Below, piece by piece: positions 1 through 5,600 of a stretch of 7,177 nt of DNA. The notes under the pieces are model-generated. The model did not search any database, was not told the origin of the DNA, and worked only from the letters and a program-made list of their open reading frames with translations. A program made the translations under genes and the position numbers. Origin of the DNA: Caldora sp. SIO3E6. Lineage in GTDB: Bacteria; Cyanobacteriota; Cyanobacteriia; Cyanobacteriales; Coleofasciculaceae. The first letter of the stretch is position 1. Every line of letters begins with the position of its first letter. Location of the stretch: positions 1 to 7,177 of the forward strand of contig JAAHHL010000339.1 of the NCBI GenBank assembly GCA_010672185.1, given 5' to 3'.

Positions 1-29
1 TCTGTGCGATCAAGGATTTTGTTTAATTG

Positions 30-92
30 TTGTTTGTTGTTTGTTGTTTGTTGTTTGTTGTTTGTTGTTTGTTGTTTGTCATTTGTCGTTTG
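30..92. repeat. 7-bp short tandem repeat array (STRR)
   Basis: Seven perfect head-to-tail copies of the heptamer TTGTTTG occupy 30-78, followed by two degenerate copies, TCATTTG and TCGTTTG (79-92). Heptameric tandem arrays of this kind (STRR sequences) are well known in filamentous cyanobacterial genomes. The array lies outside any gene, about 220 bases beyond the stop of the minus-strand coiled-coil gene. The degenerate copies sit only at one edge, which fits growth by replication slippage with older units decaying at the border. Confidence 0.93.
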
Positions 93-200
93 GGAATGGG
101 GAGGCGACACCATCTCAAGGTTTTTTCCTCATTTTCCAATAATTAAACCTATATAAGGAAATACTCCAAGGGTTAAGGAAAATTGTATTCTTCTTCCTCC

Positions 201-254
201 GCTCCTCCGCTCCTCCGCTCCTCTGCTCCTCCGCTCCTCCGCTCCTCTGCTCCC
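201..254. repeat. 8-bp short tandem repeat array
   Basis: Six copies of the octamer GCTCCTCY occupy 201-248; the third and sixth end in T and the others in C. A partial copy GCTCCC follows at 249-254. The strand is strongly biased: all pyrimidine except one G per unit on the plus strand. The alternation of CTCC and CTCT units suggests that blocks of units were duplicated together. It is non-coding and distinct in unit length from the 7-bp array upstream and the 9-bp array at the far end of the window. Confidence 0.92.
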
Positions 255-255
255 T

Positions 256-285
256 TGACAACGGCATTTTTGCCTTAACTTGTCA
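256..285. terminator. Nested hairpin 3' of coiled-coil gene, possible terminator
   Basis: An outer inverted repeat TGACAA (256-261) / TTGTCA (280-285) encloses an inner one, GGCA (263-266) / TGCC (271-274), with a TTTT loop. It sits 25 bases beyond the stop codon of the minus-strand coiled-coil gene, where a terminator would be expected. On the minus strand it is not followed by a T-run, so it is not a canonical intrinsic terminator. It could instead be an mRNA 3'-end stabilising structure, or chance. Confidence 0.3.
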
Positions 286-309
286 CCAATGTTTCCCTAT
301 TCCCTGCGT

Positions 310-915
310 CTAAAGCAACCAAGTATTCCTAGCAAAGTCAGTAGGCTTATCAGATTCTTTTTGAATTGGTCTTACTGGCTTGTGAGCGACTAAGCTCTGA
401 TTGGATCGTTTGTGAGTCTGTGGTTTGGTCTCTTTGTTACTTTGTTTCAGGCTATTAATTTCCTGAGTCAATTTTTCATTGCTTTCTGCTAGCTGAATAG
501 CGGCTTTTTTGGCTTCCTCTAATTCGCTCTTAATTTGGTTCGTTTTCTGGATTTCTTTCTCCAGATCCTTTACAGATTTTGTCTTTTGTTGTAGATTTGC
601 TTGCAACTCAGTAATCTCTTTTTGGAGAGAGGCTTCTTTTTGTTGTGACTCTTGGAGAGCTGTTTGCAAATTAGTTAAAGCTTCTGGCTGCTTTTGGGCT
701 TTCTCTAGAGCCTCTTGAGTCTTCTGCAAACTGGCTTTTAACTCAGTCACTGTTGCTTGCAATTGAGCCTTAGTAAGATCTGAATTTGTTGTATCGGACT
801 TGGTAGTACTCATAGGTAATTTTTCTGCTATGTCAGTATTCTGTTGATCATCAGTGGTTTTTTGAACTGTTTCCGCCGCTGGCTGTGGCGATTTTTCCAC
901 TTCTGCACGCAGCAA
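310..915 (-). CDS. Coiled-coil protein, partner of ParA-like ATPase; 5' end broken by nonsense codon
   Basis: This 201-codon reading frame starts at a TTG (915-913) and ends with TAG at 312-310. Residues about 45-163 are a long Gln/Glu/Lys/Leu-rich coiled coil, followed by a basic linker with KPVRPIQK and a tail ending FARNTWLL. The TTG has no visible ribosome binding site. The natural start appears to be the ATG at 939-937, in the same frame, with GGAG a few bases upstream; it overlaps the old parA stop as TAATG. That start gives MAKKN and then an in-frame TGA (924-922). The gene is therefore either a pseudogene with one recent nonsense mutation or is expressed weakly by reinitiation. Its position directly after a ParA-type gene suggests a small adaptor for that ATPase, in the role of ParB or another cargo-side partner; that is inference. 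I do not recognise a named family. Confidence 0.6.
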   Translation of the reverse strand: MLRAEVEKSPQPAAETVQKTTDDQQNTDIAEKLPMSTTKSDTTNSDLTKAQLQATVTELKASLQKTQEALEKAQKQPEALTNLQTALQESQQKEASLQKEITELQANLQQKTKSVKDLEKEIQKTNQIKSELEEAKKAAIQLAESNEKLTQEINSLKQSNKETKPQTHKRSNQSLVAHKPVRPIQKESDKPTDFARNTWLL

Positions 916-939
916 GTCTGTTCAATTTTTCTTAGCCAT
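916..939 (-). other. Original start region of coiled-coil gene with premature TGA
   Basis: Read on the minus strand, ATG at 939-937 is followed by GCT AAG AAA AAT and then TGA at 924-922. The frame continues through ACA GAC into the TTG at 915 and the rest of the coiled-coil frame. The ATG has GGAG upstream, and its A is shared with the TAA that ended the intact parA frame (TAATG, 941-937), the arrangement expected for translational coupling. A TGA at codon 6 could have come from CGA or another codon by a single base change. Confidence 0.75.
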
Positions 940-998
940 TAGCTTCTCCAATCACACTGTAATTCATCTGCTAGACGATAATAATCTGCTTGAGCTTC
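939..998 (-). pseudogene. C-terminal remnant of ParA-like gene, out of frame
   Basis: From 998 down to 939 the minus strand reads EAQADYYRLADELQCDWRS followed by TAA. This resembles the C-terminal end of small ParA-family ATPases as I recall it (an acidic Ala-Asp-Tyr-Arg-x-x-Ala-Asp-Glu-Leu segment near the stop). It is shifted by one base relative to the N-terminal ParA frame, which enters it at about 1000-998 and ends at TAG 973-971 with a non-homologous tail KLKQIIIV. Together the two pieces account for about 142 residues of a family usually near 200, so roughly 60 codons have been lost between them. Confidence 0.72.
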
Positions 999-1366
999 TC
1001 CCTTACTGTTTCAATAAGTGCATCTAAGTCCATCGGAGCAGGGAGTGTGGGTAAAATTAGATAATCGGCGACTGCAACTACTGCCTCCAAGGCTTCGGAG
1101 CGTAAAGCTGGAGGAGTATCCACCACTGCTAACTCGTAACCTTCTATTTTGTGTAAACTACTCAAGAGAGTGGGTTCTGTCTCTTGAGCAAGGTCAAATC
1201 CCATATTTGTACCACCCCGCTCAACCCACCAGGTTGCAGAACCCTGAGGATCAGCATCAACGAGAAGAACTCTTTTTTTATCCGCAAGAGCAGCAGACAG
1301 ATTTACTGAGGTAGTGGTTTTCCCAAAACCTCCTTTACCATTAATGATCGCGATTATGCTGGGCAC
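971..1366 (-). pseudogene. Truncated ParA-family ATPase (N-terminal two thirds)
   Basis: ParA/MinD-type ATPases dimerise on ATP and bind DNA or membrane to position plasmids, chromosomes or protein cargo. The deviant Walker A motif is KGGFGKTT at residues 11-18, the A' motif VDADPQGS at 36-43, and Walker B is in LAVVDTPP at 79-86. Residues 1-123 read as a good family member, then the frame passes a junction and ends after KLKQIIIV at residue 131. Intact relatives are near 200 residues; the missing part carries the last strands and helices of the fold. The true C-terminal end survives out of frame at 939-998. The start is GTG (1366-1364) with AAGGG upstream; a nearby ATG (1373) is out of frame. 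The Walker A position usually held by Val is Phe. The ORF is probably non-functional, though a short protein could still be made. Confidence 0.85.
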
Positions 1367-1428
1367 GGTTCATCCCTTAGATTAAGGGGAGATTAACATT
1401 GAAAGCTAAAACGAGATTATCGTCCGGC

Positions 1429-1467
1429 ACTATAAGTTAAGTTTACTGCGAAGAGGGCGTTTATAGT
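1429..1467. promoter_or_regulatory. Inverted repeat upstream of parA-like gene, possible operator
   Basis: ACTATAA (1429-1435) and its reverse complement TTATAGT (1461-1467) are separated by 25 bases, about 60 bases upstream of the parA GTG. ParA-type operons are often autoregulated from sites in this position. The arms are short and A/T-rich and I could not place a convincing -35/-10 pair around them, so chance is a real possibility. Confidence 0.25.
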
Positions 1468-1545
1468 ATTTTTCAGTAATTTATCTCTATTGGCTAGAAT
1501 GCCAGTCTATGGTCGCAAATGCAAGCACTTCCTTATGTTGACTGG

Positions 1546-1561
1546 GACTTCGACAGAAGTC
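1546..1561. repeat. Small perfect hairpin in divergent intergenic region
   Basis: GACTTC (1546-1551), loop GACA and GAAGTC (1556-1561) form a perfect 6-bp stem. A competing stem ACAGA/TCTGT overlaps its right arm (1553-1564). It lies between the divergent parA-like gene and the toxin-antitoxin operon, within a stretch of higher G+C content than its surroundings. It has no T-run and no gene ends beside it, so it is not a clear terminator. Confidence 0.4.
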
Positions 1562-1617
1562 TGTGACTACCTCAAGAGAGTCTGGCACGTTTAAAGTGCG
1601 GAATGTATTATAAATGA

Positions 1618-1646
1618 TTGATATTATTACAAGGGTGTAATATACT
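1618..1646 (+). promoter_or_regulatory. Toxin-antitoxin promoter with embedded operator-like inverted repeat
   Basis: TTGATA (1618-1623) and TATACT (1641-1646), 17 bases apart, are close matches to sigma-70-type -35 and -10 boxes. The inverted repeat TATTACA (1625-1631) / TGTAATA (1636-1642) with spacer AGGG fills almost exactly the gap between them. This is where a HigA-type antitoxin dimer would bind to repress its own operon. The -10 box ends only 3 bases before the toxin ATG (1650), so a transcript starting at the normal distance would begin at or inside the ATG. Either translation is leaderless or the active promoter lies upstream, for example at the TATTAT of 1606-1611. Confidence 0.55.
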
Positions 1647-1649
1647 TAA

Positions 1650-2009
1650 ATGGTCTGGGATGTAGAATATACTGACGAATTTCAAGAATGGTGGAATTCA
1701 CTTACTGAACAACAGCAAGACGATATAACGTCTGTTGTCCAACTTTTGATGGAAGAAGGGGCAAAATTACCATTCCCGTATTCTTCAGGTATTAAAGGTT
1801 CAAAACATACTCACCTGCGTGAGCTTCGCATACAAAGTGGTGGAAATCCGATAAGGGTGTTCTATGCCTTTGACCCAAGACGAACAGCAATTTTGCTGAT
1901 TGGTGGTGATAAGACTGGAGATAACCAATTTTATCAGACATACGTTCCTTTAGCTGACAAGCTTTATGAGGAATATCTTGAAGAATTAAAAAAGGAAGGC
2001 TTGTTATGA
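1650..2009 (+). CDS. higB: Type II toxin, HigB-like (RelE/ParE superfamily, Gp49-like)
   Basis: This 119-residue protein matches the phage Gp49-like/HigB group of the RelE/ParE superfamily, ribosome-dependent mRNA endonucleases that arrest translation when not neutralised by their antitoxin. Visible family features are the N-terminal WDVEYTDEFQEWW, the central LPFPYSSGIKGSKHTHLRELRIQ (broken here at residues 40-62; key residues are Arg58 and Arg61-proximal ELR), then IRVFYAFDPRRTAILLIGG at 68-86 and the Lys/Tyr region around 88-99. The C-terminal end is a charged helix. The length is normal and there is no truncation. The ATG at 1650 fits the family N-terminus; it has only AAGGG 14 bases upstream, so initiation may be weak, as is useful for a toxin. 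Its stop overlaps the antitoxin start (ATGA at 2006-2009), so the two are translationally coupled. The HigB label is by family resemblance; RNase activity has not been shown. Confidence 0.88.
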   Translation: MVWDVEYTDEFQEWWNSLTEQQQDDITSVVQLLMEEGAKLPFPYSSGIKGSKHTHLRELRIQSGGNPIRVFYAFDPRRTAILLIGGDKTGDNQFYQTYVPLADKLYEEYLEELKKEGLL

Positions 2010-2320
2010 GTGGACATCGCAAATTTTCTGAGCTTACCAAAGATTTTGTACCGCAACGCCAAGCAAAAATTGCTGAAAAAGTGGCAAATCTGAAAAAAGA
2101 AATGGCGCTTAATGAATTGCGACAGGCATTGGAATTATCTCAAGAGGAGCTTGCTCAAAGGCTGAATATTAAACAGCCTGCTGTATCGCGACTGGAAAAT
2201 CGTGATGATATGTACGTTAGTCACTTGCGGGAAGTGATAGAGGCAATGGGTGGAAAATTAGATCTTACAGCTCATTTTTCTGGTGTTGAAGTCAAAATTG
2301 AACTGCGACGACAACCGTAA
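2006..2320 (+). CDS. higA: HigA-like antitoxin, XRE-family helix-turn-helix
   Basis: This 104-residue protein is encoded directly behind the toxin with a 4-base ATGA overlap. It should neutralise the toxin by binding it and repress the operon promoter by binding DNA. The XRE helix-turn-helix occupies residues about 36-66: helix 2 in SQEELAQRL and recognition helix in QPAVSRLE. The N-terminal 30 residues are a charged helix (KIAEKVANLKKEM) and the C-terminal part (MGGKLDLTAHF, residues 81-91) is typical of cyanobacterial HigA-type antitoxins. A ribosome binding site GGAAGG (1994-1999) sits 6 bases before the ATG, better than that of the toxin, which would favour antitoxin excess. The inverted repeat at 1625-1642 is the likely target site. 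Toxin-first order is the hallmark of higBA-type loci. Confidence 0.88.
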   Translation: MSGHRKFSELTKDFVPQRQAKIAEKVANLKKEMALNELRQALELSQEELAQRLNIKQPAVSRLENRDDMYVSHLREVIEAMGGKLDLTAHFSGVEVKIELRRQP

Positions 2321-2337
2321 GAATAGGAGGATTTATT

Positions 2338-2373
2338 ATGCTAACCACGACAGTAACTATCGTAGTGCCGTGA
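2338..2373 (+). pseudogene. Start of a third operon gene truncated by element insertion
   Basis: AGGAGG (2325-2330) lies 7 bases before an ATG at 2338, the best ribosome binding site in the window, beginning 4 bases after the antitoxin stop. The frame reads MLTTTVTIVVP and then TGA. The last codons and the stop lie inside the left terminal repeat of the 106-bp element at 2366-2471, so the frame is cut by that insertion. Removing the element and one GTAG would give MLTTTVTIVGCVSAA and then TAA, because a second repeat follows directly. Eight or nine original codons survive and the original product cannot be named. Confidence 0.5.
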
Positions 2374-2471
2374 CCCACCTAAAACTGTGCAATAGAAAAT
2401 CCACAGCTTTTGTTGGAAATTCAGGGGTTTGAACCATTTTCCTAATGAACCATTTTAGGTGGGTCACGGCA
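2366..2471. mobile_element. MITE-like element, 106 bp, perfect 19-bp terminal inverted repeats
   Basis: TGCCGTGACCCACCTAAAA (2366-2384) and its exact reverse complement (2453-2471) bound a 106-bp segment with no coding capacity. Both sides are flanked by GTAG (2362-2365 and 2472-2475), a likely 4-bp target duplication. The interior is partly self-complementary, as in a folded MITE, and contains the direct repeat TGAACCATTTT twice (2430-2440 and 2446-2456). It needs a transposase supplied elsewhere; none is in the window. Some IS families found in cyanobacteria, such as IS701, make 4-bp duplications, but I cannot assign the parent from the termini alone. Confidence 0.8.
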
Positions 2472-2503
2472 GTAGGGTGTGTTAGCGCAGCGTAACGCAC
2501 CAC
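2472..2503. repeat. Interspersed palindromic repeat of cyanobacterial type
   Basis: GTAGGGTGTGTTAGCG and CGTAACGCACCAC flank a CAG loop and form a hairpin. GGTGTGTTA (2476-2484) pairs with TAACGCACC (2493-2501), with one G-U pair. Sequences of the form GTAGGGTGCGTTA...TAACGCACC are, from memory, abundant dispersed repeats between genes of many cyanobacteria. It abuts the MITE directly; the GTAG scored as the target duplication is also the first four bases of this repeat. Confidence 0.7.
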
Positions 2504-2682
2504 ATTGCGGATACAATCATTCTTTTGTTCCGTCAATGCTACGCCCTTCCGGGATTTATTAAGAAGGTTCAGTAAATCTTTGCGTAACTTCTCTGTTATC
2601 AGCAGATATATAAGATAAGAATATTTAAACTGTTTCCTAGAGTTACCTTGAATCTTGAAACTTTTCCCTTATTAAAATTAAA

Positions 2683-5600
2683 ATGCGCCGCTATCTCCAA
2701 TACCTAGATCTTTTGCGTAAACTCCGGAATGGCCTTTGCGTACAGCGTTCTCTAAGAGAAGCATTGGCGGACAAAAATCTTGATTTTATGGGTAACATGC
2801 CAGCGCCAATGCTTCTCCCCTACAGGCTATCAACTTTTGCAAGAGGTTTTCTCATTCTGGTTGCTGCTACCCCATTATCTGTAGTGACTTCTCCTCTTTT
2901 GTCTATTGCTTCTGAGCAGTCACCTGTCAGAGTGGAGGCACAAACAACTCCAAGTATGTCAAATGAGATCTTAGCAAGCAACTCAGTATCAATTAGTAGT
3001 TTAGCTAAGTGGGATTTTCCGCTTCAACCTAACCCACAGCTTACTTTGGTAGCTCAGGCGCAGACTAATCAAAATAGAGCAGATGAGGCGTTGCAGCTAT
3101 ATCAAAAGGGAAGTGAGCTACTCAATAGAGGACAGTTTAGAGAAGCATTGGCAACTTTTGAGGAAGTATTAGTAATTGTTAGAGAAATTGGCGATCGCAA
3201 AAGAGAATGGTTAGCTCTTAATCAAATTGGGCGAGCTTACGATAACTTAGGTCAATATCAACAAGCATTGGATTATTACCAACAAGCTTTGGCTATTGCG
3301 CAAGAAATCGGTGATCGCGCTGGTGAAGGGACTACTCTCAACAATTTTGGTGTAGTTTACGGTAACTTAGGTCAATATCAACAAGCATTAAATTATCACC
3401 AGCAATCTTTGGTCATCAGGCAAGAAATAGGCGATCGCTCAGGAGAAGGGACTACTCTCAATAATCTTGGGTTTGTTTACGATAACTTAGGTCAATATCA
3501 ACAAGCATTGGATTACTACCAAAGAGCTTTGGTTATCAGGCAAGCAATAGGTGATCGTCCAGGTGAAGGTACAACTCTCAACAATCTGGGCGTAGTCTAC
3601 CATAACCTAGGTCAATATCAACAAGCATTGGATTACTACCAACAAGCTTTAGCTATCCATCAGGAAATTGGCAATCGTGCAGATGAAGGTACAACTCTCA
3701 ATAATCTTGGGTTTGTTTACGATAACCTAGGTCAATATCAACAAGCATTGGATTACAACCAAAGGGCTTTGGCTATCAGGCAAGAAATCGGTGATCGCCC
3801 AGGTGAAGGTACAACTCTCAACCATCTTGGGTTTGTTTACGATAACCTGGGTGAATATCAACAAGCATTAGATTATTACCAAAGAGCTTTGGCTATCAGG
3901 CAAGAAATCGGTGATCGCCCAGGTGAAGGTACAACTCTCAACAATTTTGGCATAGTTTACGGTAACTTAGGTCAATATCAACAGGCACTGGATTACTACC
4001 AAAGAGCTTTGGCTATCAGGCAAGAAATAGGCGATCGTGCAGGTGAAGGTACAACTCTCAATAATCTTGGGTTTGTTTACGATAAACTAGGTCAATATCA
4101 ACAGGCACTGGATTACTACCAAAGAGCTTTGGTTATCAGGCAAGCAATAGGCAATCGTGCAGGTGAAGGTACAACTCTCAATAATCTTGGGCTTGTTTAC
4201 GATAACCTAGGTCAATATCAACAAGCATTGGATTACTACCAACAGGCTTTGGCTATTAGGCAGGAAATCGGTGATCGTGCAGGTGAAGGTATAACTTTCA
4301 ATAATCTTGGGGCAATTTACGATAACCTAGGTCAATATCAACAGACATTGGACTACTACCAACAGGCTTTGGTTATAGCGCAGGAAATAGGCGATCGCTC
4401 AAGTCAAGGGAATACCCTCAATAATCTTGGGACAGTTTACCAAAATCTAGGAGAGTATCAAAAGGCATTGGATTACTACCAGCAATCTTTGGCTATTAAG
4501 CAAGAAATAGGCGATCGCGAAGGAGAAGGAAATACTCTCAGTAACATTGGTTTACTCCTAAAAACTCAGAATCAGCCAGAGCTAGCTATTATTTTCTACA
4601 AACAATCCGTTAATGTTAGAGAGGAAATTCGAGACAATATCAAAACACTACCCACTGAACTACAACAGTCCTATACTGAAACTGTTGACCACACCTACCG
4701 TAATTTAGCTGACTTACTCCTCAAGCAAAATCGGGTACTCGAAGCACAACAAGTACTCGATTTACTCAAAGTCCAGGAATTAGAAGATTACCTGCGAGGA
4801 GTGCGGGGTGAAGTTGATGAGAAAGTGGAAAATCTGCCTCCAGAACAAGAAATTCTCGATAAATACACCGAACTCCAAAACCAAGCTATTGCCATTGGTA
4901 AAGAACTTGCCCAACTACGCCAAATTCCTCCAGCTCAATTAACCCCTAACCAAAAACAGCGTCTTGCTGAACTTGATGCTAAGCAACGGCAAATTGTTCG
5001 CCTGTTTACCGAATTTCAGCAACGTCCTGATATTGTGGCTCTAGTCAAGCAACTTAGCGCAACTGCCAAAGAGCAGAATCTCCAACTCGGAAACCTTAGA
5101 AAACTTTCCGGCAATCTCCAGCAATTACAACAAAATGCTGTCCTCCTCTACCCTCTTATTCTAGAAGACCGTTTGGAACTAGTCCTCGCCACTCCTAACT
5201 CCCCTCCCATTAATCGCACCGTACCAGTCAAACGGGAGGAACTCAACCGGACAATAGTCCAATTCCGTCAAGCCTTGGAACAACCCACCTCTGATGCCAT
5301 CACTCCAGCACGTCAACTTTACGACTGGCTAATTAAACCTTTAGAAAATGACCTTACTACTGCTGAAGCTCAAACCATTATTTATGCACCGGATGGTCAA
5401 CTGCGCTACATTCCCTTAGCAGCACTCCATGACGGTGAGCAATGGTTGATCGAACGATTCCGTGTTAATAATATCACCGCTGCCAGCATCGATGACCTCA
5501 ACACCCAACCCCAATCAGAACTAAGTCTATTAGCTGCTGCTTTTGCTCAAGGTAATCATAATATCCAAGCTGGTAAACAACAGTTCTCCTTCTCTGGTTT

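Larger units (their letters stand above)
1..309. other. Non-coding region with tandem repeats
   Basis: No gene is visible here. It holds the 7-bp array (30-92), about 100 bases of A/T-rich unique sequence (93-200), the 8-bp array (201-254) and a small nested hairpin (256-285). It lies downstream of the minus-strand coiled-coil gene, whose stop codon is at 310-312. Confidence 0.75.
2321..2682. other. Intergenic region between antitoxin and CHAT gene
   Basis: This stretch holds the truncated mini-frame (2338-2373), the MITE (2366-2471), the palindromic repeat (2472-2503) and about 180 bases of A/T-rich sequence leading into the CHAT gene. The latter contains TATATAAGATAAG (2607-2619), a plausible -10 region, but no good -35 box at the right distance. 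No terminator is evident between the toxin-antitoxin operon and the CHAT gene; the two hairpin-forming repeats could hinder read-through. Confidence 0.6.

Noticed and set aside
30..254. Possible CRISPR array
   Set aside because: The units are 7-8 bp in direct contact, with no spacers, and no cas genes are present.
509..718. Plus-strand frame rich in Phe, Ser and Cys
   Set aside because: It is the antisense shadow of the Lys/Glu/Gln-rich coiled coil on the other strand.
939..1010. Programmed frameshift joining the two ParA pieces
   Set aside because: A frameshift would not restore the roughly 60 missing central residues, so deletion explains the data better.
1018..1314. Plus-strand 98-codon frame across the parA-like gene
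   Set aside because: It is antisense to a clearly recognisable ATPase sequence, with no ribosome binding site or family resemblance.
1792..2040. Minus-strand 82-codon frame across the toxin gene
   Set aside because: It is antisense to the well-supported toxin and spans the toxin-antitoxin junction; there is no independent evidence for it.
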